Below, piece by piece: positions 26,911 through 42,171 of a stretch of DNA of 64,000 nucleotides. How positions within the stretch are numbered: position 1 is the first letter of the stretch; every line of letters begins with the position of its first letter. The notes beneath the pieces are model-generated. The model saw nothing but the letters and a program-made list of their open reading frames with translations. It was not told where the DNA came from and did no database searches. A program made the translations under genes and the position numbers. Origin of the DNA: Perca fluviatilis (lineage: Eukaryota > Chordata > Actinopteri > Perciformes > Percidae); NCBI RefSeq assembly GCF_010015445.1, contig NC_053114.1:24359579-24423578 (forward strand), read 5' to 3'.

Positions 26911-28680
26911 CATATGTGTTCATATTAACATATGCTCACTGTGTTTGTTTAATTCCCCTTTACACCACTTATAAAATAAGCCCTTTCTGTGCTTTAGGGG
27001 AGAAAATGTCATGCACTGATGTTGTTCGGTCTGTTTGAGGATTACGATTTGAGGGGAGTTTGTTGTTCCGGGAGAGGAAGCTGTCTCACCCAGGGGTGAG
27101 GCGCAGAGAAGAAGAGTTGAGCTCGGCTACTCCCCCCCTGCCCTTAACCCCTGTTTTAAGATCTGTGATCTCTGTGCCATGGAGGGAGTAAACGCACACA
27201 AACACACACAACACACACTCAGCCTTTTCTCTCTCCCTCTCTCAGGGTCAAGGGGACAAACTGTGAGTTGGGAATTGGAAAGTCAATAAAGTAGAAGTAA
27301 TGCTATAATGACCCTGAGCCGAAGATGTCCTGTCGACCCCCATCACATTGGAGGAAGTGGACAATCAAACAAAAATGGTCACTCTGCTTGATCTCTCTGA
27401 AAGCCATCCTCAAACCAGGCCACGAGAACTGCTGACCCCGTTACTCCCAGTTCCTCTGAAGTCAGTGTGTTTGTCAGACGGACCAACATTGTTTGGTTTT
27501 TGGAAGAGATGTTACAGACGGATAAAAGGAAACAACACTTGTATACATTCTAAACTGTAAATCTCCTCGGTGTTTGATGTCGAGGACAATAATGGTGATG
27601 CTGGAAGAGTCCAGAACATTGCATGTGACAGGCCCTCCTCCGTATGTCTCCCTGTTTCTGAGTTGCACATTATGTGCAACTTTGAATCAAAAACACGTGT
27701 CAGCGACATTAAACTTAGAAGAACCTCCTCTGTGGCATCGTTTAAAACATTAACATGCTTCTGACTTGTGTCCTTTTGTTGCCAGAAGTGTGTTCATAAA
27801 CGATCCACTGTTAGACATGTGGTTAGACTTTTCATTACGGTGCTCCAGGGCTTTGTGGTAATATTTAGTGTGTCTGCTTTGGTTTTGCATTTTGCTCCAA
27901 ACCTAGAGAAACACGATTTTACAAATTCCATCATCCTCCGGCACTATATGAAACCTGAGGACCATTTTTATTGAAAACAGCACAGCTGTTTAGACAGTCC
28001 ATTTATTGCTGTGCCAGAATTGGATTGTACAGGATTGCTGCTTGTTTAATCTGACTCAACGGGACTGGACAGGCTGCATGTCTTGATCTGGTTCAAGACG
28101 TACTCACTTCTGGTGGAGACAGTGTCTCAAGGTGGAGGGGTGGAGGCTTGCTTGTGCTGCTGGTGTTTGATGGGAACAGGCTGACCCCTAAGCAGTGCAG
28201 GGATGGTGGAGGCCTGGGTCAGCCGGCCCAGTGTGTTCTTTATCAGCTACCCCAGCGACAGCATGGCAGATTGAAGCCATTCCTCCTCTGATTCATTGTC
28301 TGCTGGACAAATGTTAATTGTTTTCATCATTGGCAGCTATGTGAACGCTCGGACATAGCCAGTCTGACTCCTTGCCTCCCACTTAATGTGTGTCTCTGCC
28401 CTTATGCTATCCCCACAATGCCTGCTCCCCTCCTTACTCCACCCTTAGCTCATCTCTCAACTGTCAGGCTGAGTCTCTGTTAATGTCTGCCCTGCAATTC
28501 CATCTAATAAAATATCTCTCTTTCATCTGATACTGACTTTCTTTAAGTTTAGATTTTTAAGTTAATAGATTTATGGCATCCACAAAACTATACAATTAGA
28601 AACTATATACAATACACAGTAATCATAAAAAATTACACTAACAGGGACTCTAAATAATCTTTTTTTCCTTCAATGCTTAA

Positions 28681-28827
<147 letters not shown>

Positions 28828-31800
28828 TAACAAATCCGCCTTTCCTATCAGACATCCATAATCTATGCACTGTATAATCTCAGAAACAGCCTTGAACTCT
28901 GAAATATAACAAAGGCCTTTGGCTGCCCTCCTCACTCATTTCTCTCCTCCCTTATCTTTTGTTGGAATGCCCAACTCTGTCCAAAGTGCTGTCTTCAAAA
29001 TTCCAGCCCATTTAGACTCATTCTGAGGCTCTCTGTGCTTGTCAGCGGTTTATTGTTGTTGTCCTTTCAGACGGCCCTGAGCCTAGCTACTCTGCTCTGG
29101 CACATGCAGTGCGTTCATGCCGCTCTGGTAATTGTTGAACCCAAAGTGTGCTTGATGCAAACAGAGCACGGCTGAGCTGAGCCGTTAAGAGAGGAGATGG
29201 TGCGGTGACGCACAGAGTCGTCTCCTCTGTGAGCCTGCCTTTGAGTGGAATGTCTTGACTCTGACAGTGAACGCCCTACGCAGCGTATCAAGTGCTGCAC
29301 TGCAAAGCGCAACTCAGCACTCCCCCAAAATCTCTGTTTATGACATGGTGAAGGTGGGCTGAGGATGGGCAGGGCTGCTCCTCAGTCCATAGCACTGACT
29401 GTTACTGGGAACGGGTGTGTTTATACAGCACAGGAAAGAACAATACCAGCTGGCCTGTAACACCAGGCTGTCACTGGCTCGTACACTCTCCCTCAGTGAT
29501 TACCTTCATTACATTATATTTGAACTCTTAATATAACACTTACATGTTTTTATTAACTTTTCATGAAGAAGATTCACAAACTTATAAAGAGAGATCATTT
29601 CGCTGCTGTGCAGGTCATTTTGATCATTTGCTTAATTGATTCTTTTTATGAAACATGCGTGGCATGCATAAATAAAACTTGTGTGTTTGGTTTGAATTAT
29701 TGAATTACACCTTAAGAGAATTACAGAGGAGAGGGGGAAAAAGGCTGTTGAATGTTCTAATAAGTATATTCATTGGCAATAACCTTAATGAACTGAAGGA
29801 TGAATCATTGCTTGATAAACTAGATTAATTGTACCTGCCCTGGTGTACTGCATGCCCCTGTAGATCAAAGTGCACTTGGTAAAATGTTTAAAATGATTTA
29901 GCATTTTGAAAGCTGGTCTGTTAAATTACAGGCAGGGCATTTCTTATGTTTGATGAATGGGAAGGTTACTTGGTGGTCTGTAAACAGGTAGGGAGTTTGA
30001 TAATAAACACTATGGCCTCTGTCTGTTGATGAGTTATGGAGAAAGTCTATACACCACAGTTACCAATATAAACGCTTTTCCTATCGCAGTGGCAGCCTTA
30101 GATTTTTAATTAGCATGCCATTTAATATGACTGTAGACATTTCAAAGGGCTGCTTTGTGCTCCCCCTTACAAATGTCTCTCTCTCTGCGTTTGATGTCTG
30201 CCTGATGTAAATATGGGCAATTAAAAAGAAGCCCAGGGTTGAAGACGCACAAGGTCCGCCTAATTAAAACACAAACAAAGGTACCTAGCAGAAAACACCT
30301 TATGATTAAGATCTAAAGTATTATGATGAATCAGAGGTTCCATTAAATGTTAGGTTAAAATCTGTACAAAAGACAAAACATGCCTGTACTTTTTAAATGA
30401 ATGAATGAAAGAAAGTAGAGAATAAAGGCTGACATGCCGATAAAGTCTACAGTACCTACTGGCACAGTGGCCTTGTATATTCTATGCTGATCGCTCACCA
30501 ATTCCTCAACCAATTAAACTGAGCACCTTTTGACATTGTTCCATCAAAACCTTGAAAGACAAGTAATTGAGTTATTGCGGAGGCAAGTGGTGGAATCTAA
30601 CTGGTGAGGAAATGATTTAGTCTCGCTCTAGGAAAAAAAGAAAGAAAAGAAAAACAATAGATGTGACAGAATTTGACCCGAGGCTTTTACCCATGAAAAG
30701 AAAGACATTCTTTTGCTGCAGTTGTGTTACAACATGCCCTGAATACTTCATCCTGTCGAGGTGAACATGCACGTACAGTAAACAAACAAAACAAAACAAT
30801 AGTATCGACAACATCGGAGATTTGCTTTAAAGGTCTGCAAACCCAACCAACCATTTACCTCTTACACATGACACCTCTATAATTAACGCTTAATGTCATT
30901 TGAGTGTTTGGCTACATAGTGTGCTGCTTCCGAGGTAAATTCTTTTAGGTTCCCGAGTCAGTAGAAACAAGCTCACTAATCCAGTAGAGGCAGTGTGCTT
31001 AAACCAGACATGTAGGATGGTATTATTAAGGGTTAATGATCTCAAATCTCCATCTGCCTTTTTCTTGTATGCTGTTAGGGCTTAGCATCAGCAGGGGCAA
31101 AAAGGAGGGTTTGCGAAGGAGCATTAGTGGCGGATTTCTTTTTACCAGTCAATTCCAGAGCTAACTGTTTGTTTTCATACCTGAGCTTAGCTGTCAATCT
31201 GCAGGGACGATGAAGGAGGGAGATGAAATCTCCTGAACAAAACCACACAGCAAGAAAGGGAGGCCGACTGGAAAGGCTCCAAACCACAGAAAGTAGCAGA
31301 TAATAGGAGGCAATGTGGAAGGAGGAGTGCAAGAGGTGGAGAGAGAGAAAAGATTTTAGACATGGATACTTAGACTTGACACTTACAATTATATAACCTC
31401 AAAGAGAAAATTTTTCTCTTTAAAAAAAAAATTTCAAAGCCCCCATTCTTCACACGATTTAGGACACTTGGAATCATTATTTCACTATGTATGTGCATAC
31501 ACATACATACATACGTGTCGAATGCATACAAATATAGTACACAGTGTCCTAAAGCAGATAAGGTTGCTCTCTGTTGCATGCTTGCTATGTGCAGGGTCTT
31601 TAAGCCTCGTACTCAACAGAGCTGTTTAAGTTTCCCTGCTGAGCGGCAGTTTCCCGGACCCCCGTTGGGAGAGAGAGAGAGAGAAAAAAAAATAAGAAGC
31701 AAAATGCTCAAGCATTTACCCAAACTGAAGGAAAATATGTGGTTACTAAATTGGAACACAAGCTGTATTCATTCTCTTGGAATTTGCAAAAAAAAAAGAA

Positions 31801-34149
31801 AGAAATTAAAATAAGAAAATAGCTTAACATTGTACACTAGCGTTGAAATGGCAGCTTGAATTCTGAAGCAGAAAAATTGAGGCTCTTGCACTGTCACAAT
31901 CAATTTGAGAATGGTGTCAACATGACAGTGGTCGAGTGCACACAGACAGTCCTGCGGCAGGCAGATAAGTAGAAGCTCTTTAGGAGGAGATCACAGGGCA
32001 GGGCCGGAGCGGCAGCTGAGACTGATTTGGTGCTGGCCCTACCTGTGCTGGCTTTACTCCTGCACAGACAGACAGGAGTCCACTGTGTGAACACAGAGCC
32101 CATATTGTTCAGCCATGTGGGTTAGCTTCAAAACATGATTATTCACTTTAAAATGTATTCCTAATGGCTTCCATAAAGTGATGCCACTGGAGATGCACAG
32201 CACAATATCTGTGCACACATTTCCCAGTGACACTGACTTATACAGAAACAAGTAGCCTAGTAAAAGAATTGCTTTTACAACATACTGTATATAAATAGTA
32301 TGTATATTATATTTACCCAAACATACAAAAACATTCACACAAAACAGTGTCTGTCCAGTTGCTCGAGTCAAAAAATCCTCAGTTAGCATTTTCTCCACAA
32401 CACTTCAGTCAACTGTTTGCCCTGTGCACTCAGGTGAAATATGAGCAACAGTAAATCATTATTCCTCAGGCCACATTTGCCAGATGAATGTATGAGAGTG
32501 TTGGACTGTGTGTTTTTCTCCTCTAATGAATTGAGGAATTTAGCTTGTGGCAATGGAGGTAAAAAAGGAAGTGCTGTGCTCGTGTATTTGTGTGTGATAG
32601 GGATAGAGCTCTCGGTTTGCGTTTTGAATTATATTCCAGTGGTTTGTAATGGTTTGTTTAACTAATCACTTTTAAAGTTGTATGATACATTTCATGGAAA
32701 CAAGCATATTACTCCTGTTTTCATTTGAAGAGAATGTAAAACATTTACGGAGCTGACAAAAACACACCTGTCATTTATAAAAAGGACCCTCCCCTGAAAC
32801 ATTCACCAACTTTCCCTCAGCAAAGCAAATAACATCCTCACGGCCATGAAAAACTGCTGAAGGGCTGAACTACGTTAATATTAAGGATATGAACGGATAT
32901 TGCCCTCTGAACACTCAATTGTCTCAAAAGTGCATGCAAAATGGCCAAAAGAGGTTTTCAGATTTTTATCAATAGCTTTCTCCTTTGTCATGACACTTCA
33001 AACCAACTGTATATTTACCTCAACATGATATAACGACTTCACAACTTGAATTTCCACACAGCCTGTTACCAGTCATACAGCTTTTACTTGAGTTTAGAGT
33101 TACTTTTTTTTTTTTAAAGGTGGGGTTTAATACCAATCAGCTGTGTGGGCAGCTTAATTTACACATATCTACATACGTGGAGTATAAAAAGCGACAGAAA
33201 ACTATTTAACACAGAAAACAAAGCAACAACTTCTGGTATAGAGCCAATTAGTCTAATTACTACAACCTTGACAGCTTAAGAACTAAGCAGGTGTTCTTTT
33301 ATACTTGTAAAGAGATGTACTGGTCTCAGTTGTCTTTGCTTCCTAACTATTTCCTGTCACATCTTCTGTAAGTATCAGCTGCACAGGTAAGACCAATGAA
33401 TACATGTTCTGTGAAAAGAATGAGATAACATCTAACTCTTAACTAATTCAATTCCAAGGTCTTGCAGACAGTAAGCTGTTGCCTTGATCACTGTCTTGCA
33501 GGCTTTAAATGCTTTGTAAGAGAGAGACCTTGAAAACTTTTCTATTAAAAGGGCACACAGGTCAGACTCGTCACCATGAAGGCCATACGAGATGAATAGA
33601 AGGATTGGAGACCATCTTTGTTTTCATGTAATCTATGCTGCCTTGCATACATGCAACATCCCTCATGGTGCTAGGATCTCTGGTATGCTGCACTGTATTA
33701 CAGAGGCAAAGAATGATGTATCAATAACTGAAACCAGAAGTAAAGTTTCTGTGCTGAGTTATTTTTTGTCTTCGGAGTGAACTTCAGTGTCACTGGCATT
33801 CCCTGTGGAGTAATGTGTTGAGGTCGAGCCTCTATCTTGGCTTTGATGAAGTACCTTGTCCAGTGTCATGGGTAGACAGTGAAGTGCTGGAGCTTTTCTA
33901 TTAGCATAATTACACTGAAGAGTCACGCTTCCTCTATCATCAAAATATTAGTCTCCATCAGTGTTTGGCATGAACAGCAAAACCACAGTAGATGAAGTGT
34001 GCTTTTATTAATAACCTCTCCATATGCCAATCAGAGTATTTATTTTAAAAAAATCGCCTGCTGAGCCATTTAAATGATCTTGATTCCGTAAAAGTGTCTT
34101 AAAATCAAATATCTCGATACTCAAATACATGTGCACACACATACAGATA

Positions 34150-34161
34150 GACATATATATA

Positions 34162-34243
<82 letters not shown>

Positions 34244-34294
34244 GTATGTGTGTATATATATATGTATGTGTATATATGTGTGTGTATATATACA

Positions 34295-34362
<68 letters not shown>

Positions 34363-34373
34363 TATATACTGTA
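34150..34373. repeat. compound (TG)n/(TA)n microsatellite, about 220 bp
   Basis: Alternating blocks of TG and TA dinucleotides, with TATG units between them, ending in a long (TA)n (about 34304-34358) and the perfect palindrome TACAGTATATACTGTA at 34358-34373. The Tyr-Ile open frames that cross it on both strands are translations of the repeat. Confidence 0.97.
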
Positions 34374-35200
34374 AGAAACGTATAATACCAGACTGCCATT
34401 AGCAAGTAAAAAGCTGTTACAAGTCTCAAGCACATACGTTTAAGTCGTTTTAAAATCTTGAGAAGATCTGACATTTTATTCGAGGTGTTGGGCAGTTTCT
34501 CAGTGTGAATTAGCCTATATGTGTATACCATACAGGAAAGTGTAGGGACTGAGAATCACTGCTGCCAGTGGATGACATGTGCTTGTGAGTCATTGCTCAT
34601 GCTTGTTAATGAGGTTTTATTGGCAAGATTAACAGCTTTTATATCATGGCAGAGGCAGCAAGCCAGGTAAAACAGCTGTTGCTCATATTGTCTTGGTTGT
34701 AGGGCATGGAGACGCGTTAACACCACATTATACTGGAAACACATACGGCCTTGTTGCATTGTTGAACAAGTGTATAAAGTAGTTAAAAGCGAAGGGAAGC
34801 CATAAAACTAGCTCTTGTTATTCTACCTTGGTTTTCTGCCAATCTATCAATATGACATATTTTTCTTAGCAAAGGATAACATGTTTCAGTCATATTCAAT
34901 ATCAGAAAAGTGAATATGGTACAAAGATTGGCTTCATGCTTTTGTTAAAGCAGTTTTATGGTTTTAAGGAAAGGTATGTGGGCAGAAAAATCTTTTAATT
35001 TTTAATACTAAAGAGGGTACCAATAATGCTATTTGCCGCGAATCAATTGGCTCTTTGTGTTTTCCACAGAAAGAATTGACAAAGGGTCACATGAAAGAGT
35101 TCACACACGTGCACATTTACTCAGAGGCATGCACCTTTTTATCGATTGGAGCAGCACGCAACATACATCTGTACACATTCATGTCTACTTTCACACACTT

Positions 35201-35201
<1 letters not shown>

Positions 35202-35240
<39 letters not shown>
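35202..35240 (+). repeat. (AG)n microsatellite, 39 bp
   Basis: Pure AG dinucleotides, then CACACAG. Confidence 0.96.
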
Positions 35241-35243
<3 letters not shown>

Positions 35244-36840
35244 ACAGCACACAAGGCATTCAAGCTATGTGCGGTCTGTGGCTACAGCTTGGTACAATCG
35301 GAGCATTTAGACAAGTCTTAATTTACTTAGGATGGGCTTGCAGCATATGGAAGCATCCACAATAGCTGACTGATAGAGACACAAATAAATTCCAGTCTTC
35401 TGGTGCTAGAAAACTCAATTCAGAACTGGTCATAATGGCTCAGCTGTCTTAACCAAAGAGAAAGGAAGAGAATAGGGTGCCTTGTGATTTTCCCCCTTTT
35501 CACCCTCACCCTCCCTCACTTTTCTTCTTTTTTTGTGCCTGAATCTTTTATCTGTGTTATTCACTCGGGACTCTTCAAAGTAACAAGCCTCCTTCTTTTT
35601 CCCCGGTACTGGACTTGGAACCCAAATTAGAGACTGCTTGATTAGAGCAGAGAGGAGGGAGCCAAGAAAGAGGGAGATGTGGGTATTGGACAGAACAAAT
35701 CGCACCCCTACAAAGTGCCTTTTATCCAAAGACCCCAAGGCTCAAATACCCCCATCCCTCCCCAAGCAACCATGGCTCTGCTTGTTTTCCTCTTATCATT
35801 TATTTAGTCACCCGTCGTTGATGTTTTCTGCCCTACTTTGCGACGTTTAAAAGAGGCAGAAATCTAAAAAGGTGAATGCTGAATGCGCTGAAACTCAACA
35901 ACACAGCTTTACCGTCTCCTCCTCCTATGTGTCAATCTAGCATCTCTGAAGTTAACACAGTGGCCTGAGAAAAGAAAAAACAAGAAAAGTGCCAGCACAG
36001 CTTGACCGCTAACTCCTGGGATCCTCTTCCTGTGTCAGGCTGGTATTGTCCTACTGGGCTTCAGTCGTCTAACAGGAGGATGTCACAACATGTTAGGTCT
36101 GGGCCGACTGCTGGGGTTTATGTAGCGCCAAGCCATATCTGGGCTGTCTGCCTGCCGTCGGAAGCGCAATGTGAGGAGACATGTTAACGGGCAGACCCCA
36201 GCCCCACCGCTGTTAAAAGCCATGCAATATGCAGGAAACGGCCTCTTTTGTCAGCAGGCTGGTCAGACACAGACCACGACTCTCCTCTTCTGCACCACCC
36301 AATAAAAGTTTTATCTGCTTTTTAAAGCTGATCCATAATTTAAAGCAGGAAGAAAGAGATTTTTACACTAACCACCCAACAAAAAACATATGCGCCTGAT
36401 TTTCTACTAAGCTTTGTACAGTCTTGAAGGTGAAATTCTTCCTGTGTCTTTTATATTTAGATATTTCATCTTCAGCATTCATCACTAATCTGAATAATTT
36501 GTGTTGATACTTCAGCATTGGATTAGACAAAAAAAAGTTGAATAATTAAGATTAAAATTAAAGAGGGAAGGCCCAAATTGTAGTCCAGTGGGCAGTCTAG
36601 ACTTTCCACAATTCAGCTCAACATCAAAACAATGGGCCCTCTGTTAGTATTCTTTTGACTCAGCTCTCCACTCTCAGACTATTCCATCAAATTCTTCTGT
36701 GGACCCTTAGCACTAGTCCCTCTGCACATTCATGCCCACAGACATTGATGACAGACAATATATGTGCTGTACATTCCAGTTATTACTTTTTTACAGTATT
36801 GACACTCCTAAAGTAGTGAGCGATCATCTGAAAAAGTTGT

Positions 36841-37022
36841 TGGGGCGACCTCTAGCTCACCCAGTAAGAGCGTGCGCCCCATGTAGGCTGAGTCCTTTGC
36901 AGCTGCCCGGGTTCGAGTCCGACCTGTGGCCCTTTGCTGCGTGTCATCCCCCATCTCTCTCCCACCTTTCGTGTCTATCCACTGTCACTATCTAATAAAG
37001 GGAAAAAAAAGCCCCAAAAAAT
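36841..37022 (+). mobile_element. tRNA-derived SINE with perfect target-site duplication
   Basis: The 5' part has an RNA polymerase III promoter: box A-like TAGCTCACCCAGT at 36853-36865 and box B GGTTCGAGTCC at 36910-36920, correctly spaced for a tRNA-related head. A CT-rich body follows (about 36940-36985), then an AATAAA-like segment and an A-rich tail ending near 37022. The element is flanked by identical 10-base direct repeats AAAAAGTTGT at 36831-36840 and 37023-37032, the hallmark of target-primed insertion. It is not a functional tRNA gene because no acceptor stem closes around boxes A and B. It lies in sense orientation in the intron. SINEs of this style are common in spiny-rayed fishes; the exact family name was not assigned. 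Confidence 0.9.
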
Positions 37023-37137
37023 AAAAAGTTGTAATTCTCAGGCTTCATTGAGTCCAGATGTTTGATCCCAACTCAAGGTTATCTATGCCGGCCTCGAGGC
37101 CTGATGGCCGTCACCTTCATCTGGATTCTTTCTTTCT

Positions 37138-37140
<3 letters not shown>

Positions 37141-37194
<54 letters not shown>
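37141..37194 (+). repeat. (TC)n microsatellite, 54 bp
   Basis: Pure TC dinucleotides about 120 bases downstream of the SINE, followed by CCTCCC. Confidence 0.97.
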
Positions 37195-37198
<4 letters not shown>

Positions 37199-38625
37199 CC
37201 TACTTCCCCAGCACAGTATTGATAGCTGTGATTTATTGTGACAACGACTGATGTATCTTGCTAGTGACCTGTTAAAGGCAGCTCCTTCATGGACACAGCC
37301 AAAGGTTAATAAAATTGGTGCTGATTGTATCAATTTTACAGATAAGCTATTCACAACAAGTGTAGTCGGGTGAATAAGAAGTCAATTCAGGCCTTAGAAA
37401 CTGCACACAGGCCCAATGAATAGCTGCTTTAGGTGCTTTTTTTCCGTTAGGAGGATAAATGGAGAATTGCAGCTCTCTTCCATTGCAGTAGGCAGCGGAG
37501 GCAGAGCTAGGCGAACCGAGGTTCAGGCAAGCCTGCCAGTAAATTGCCCTGAATGGGTTCTGGAGGTTGACAAGCCCTATTAAGACAAACGGCTTTCCTC
37601 ATCGGAGAGATAAAATAAATCAGGTGTTTAGTCAAATTAAAATAGTTTGAGTAAAGAGGGCCCCTGGGAGCTCTCGGAGAAACTCAAGACAGATGTGGCC
37701 AGAGACGAGAGGAAGACACCCAGGAAAGAATTCAGCTCCTGCTGGCCCCAGGCCAGACTTCACTGTACTGTTATCTCTATGCTTTTATCCTTCTCTCTCC
37801 CTCTCTCTCTTACTGTCTCTCCCTTTCTTCTGCCGGTTTTCCCATCTCTTTTTTTTTTTTTTTTTGTACATTCTCCCAGATCAGCTTGTCACACAGGAGT
37901 GCAGTGGGAGGAGAGTGAGTTACTGTCTAGCCTCTCACTGGCAATTATGTTGGCGGTGTAAGTCAATGGTAGGATCACTTAGCATTGATTAGGCGGAGGG
38001 AGAGAGCAGTGCAGCGGAGCCGCTCTCTCTATCACATACAGCGCGGACATATGACTGTAGAGAGAAGAAATCCTATTGGTCTGTTAGTGCTTTTCTTTTT
38101 CAAAGTATGCATACAGTAGCTACACAGATACAAAAATATTTTGTTTTCACTTTAATGATGATTGTCATTGTTGAACAATCCGTTCAGTAGTCTGTGAGGA
38201 GTTCCTCCTCTAATGGTTTGCTGGAATGGCCATACAATGAAGAACTATAGTTTGGAGGTAAACACTGACTCTTAACACTTTCTTTATACTGTATTCACCC
38301 CTGGTAGTCTGACATAAGCTGCCACCTCAGTTTGACAGCGCACCGCAGCTCTTAGTCTTTATGCCGGGAACAATGTCTTCTCTTTCTTCCTGTAAAAGCT
38401 GTAAACACAAGCTATATAGCAAATAGATAAATCCAGGCTGTGTGTGACCTTTCTAGTGAATTCACTGCAGTTGGTTGCTGCCTGTGTGGTTTTCTTTGTA
38501 CAATATATTGTGAACAGTACTATAGCAAAATATGATGATCGCCGTGTGCAGCATGGTCACTTTTCTATATTTAAAAGTGTATAATGGCCGAGGCCTTCTG
38601 CAGGCTTTTTTTTTTTTTTTTTTAA

Positions 38626-40710
<2,085 letters not shown>

Positions 40711-40779
40711 ATTGCAAGACAACAGCAGCAGCTTCTGCAGCAGCAGCACAAAATCAACCTCCTCCAGCAACAGATCCAG
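40711..40779 (+). CDS. sox6: sox6 coding exon 5 (glutamine-rich Q-box)
   Basis: The exon is 69 nt or 23 codons, residues 237-259 (IARQQQQLLQQQHKINLLQQ, then QIQ); 11 of 23 residues are Gln. It forms the end of the coiled coil and the SoxD Q-box that follows the zipper. The acceptor TTCTGTTTCCAACCAG is good. The donor CAG|GTCGGTGAATG has C at +3 instead of a purine, so it looks weak; another GT lies four bases downstream but would shift the frame. Both ends are phase 0, so skipping would precisely remove the Q-box. CAG dominates the Gln codons (9 of 11), but the run is too short and interrupted to be a triplet-expansion tract. Confidence 0.96.
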
Positions 40780-42150
40780 GTCGGTGAATGTGTTTCTGTT
40801 GGCTCCCTAACACTCAGCAGCTTACACCTCTCACTCCTTCTACGCCTATTACTACAACCCTTTTTTTTTCCTCAACTGTGTAACTGGTGCACCGCCACGG
40901 TCACCATGAGCCATATGTCTGGATTTAATGGCACAGATCAATACAATTAGACATTAAAGTAAATGCCATTGCTTACTTCTGTTAGCCTCTCCTTGTCATA
41001 TTTTTAACCCTTCTTTTAAAAAAATAAAAATAATAATCTTATCTTTAATTTTTGTGTCACACTAACATTCATCACTCTCATCAAATGTTAATTGCCTGTT
41101 GGTAATCGGGAGGGCTTTAAAATATGGAGGAGAATAATTAGCACATCTTAATGAACAAAAAAAGAGATGGAGGGGGTGGGGGCAACAACAGCTAATGAGT
41201 CCTGTTGATGGAGAAGAGCCTGGAGGTGGGGGACATGAAAGAGGCTGGTAAATGCCTCTGAAAGCAAGTCGGCCCCAGAAGGGCAATGTGGCAAGCTTTC
41301 GCACAGCACAAGAGCTACTGAAACTTACATTGTCAGTATGCTGTGTGGCTGACATTGTGCTTTTTTTTGTTTTCTTTCTTGCTGTTCCTACATTCATGTG
41401 TTGCTCTAGTGTTTGACCTATGCATCTCATTCCAGACTTTATCTTTCTCATTAGTGTGTGTATGTTTGTGTGCGCCTTTATGTGATACAGTGCCAAGTGG
41501 TGTAGTGAAAGACCACCCAGGCAGCATGTAGCTGGACATGGTCAGACAGTACAAGGTTATGCAGGGTTGGCCACTGGCTCAGTGGTCAAGGCTGTGAGCC
41601 TGGCTGCCTGTGTGAGGCTATAACGTTATCCTGCTGGGTGTGCTTAGTGTCAGGCACATCCTTCTCCATTCACCTCCTCCTCCACTGCTTGTTCTTTTTA
41701 CTGATGACTCCCTGCCTTGTCCTTTCATTTTCCCTTTTTTTTTTTATCCAGACCTCTTCAAACATTTACTTGCAACAAATTGTTCCCCTGGCACCTTTTA
41801 ACACTCCTCACATGAGATAGTTTTTTCTTTTTTTTGTTGTTGTTGTTGCAAAGAGCAGTTTCTCCGTATGGGGCATCATACACAGGTTGTTGCAAACTTC
41901 TTGTTTCAAACATCATTTAGTGCAACAACCAGATTCACTGCCAGGACATCGAAATACCTCTTTCAAGAGAAAGGCCGTACTGTCAACATGGTCTTGTGAA
42001 GCCACACGCCTGAAACTTTCACTTCAACAGTGGACAGTCTATAAGGAAAATAATTCAACTGAAGAGAAGCACAGAACACGACACTCAAAAATGAAGTACC
42101 TTATACACTACTGAGGGGCTAGTGTTACTCATATCATGGAGGGCTCTTTA

Positions 42151-42171
42151 CTTATGCTCATTGAGCATAAG
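42151..42171. repeat. near-perfect palindrome, 10-bp arms, 1-base centre
   Basis: CTTATGCTCA (42151-42160) and TGAGCATAAG (42162-42171) are exact reverse complements around a single T. Function unknown; could be a dimeric factor site or chance. Confidence 0.75.

Noticed and set aside
37090..37101. 12-bp palindrome GGCCTCGAGGCC.
   Set aside because: Short GC palindromes are common; no context beyond lying between the SINE and a (TC)n tract.
41062..41496. 144-codon open frame on the minus strand.
   Set aside because: Low-complexity start, no known motif, lies within sox6 intron; no promoter or splice support.
41550..41630. TGGCTCAGTGGTCAAGG, a box A-like sequence suggesting a tRNA or SINE.
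   Set aside because: No box B at the expected distance, no cloverleaf, no A-tail or target duplication seen.
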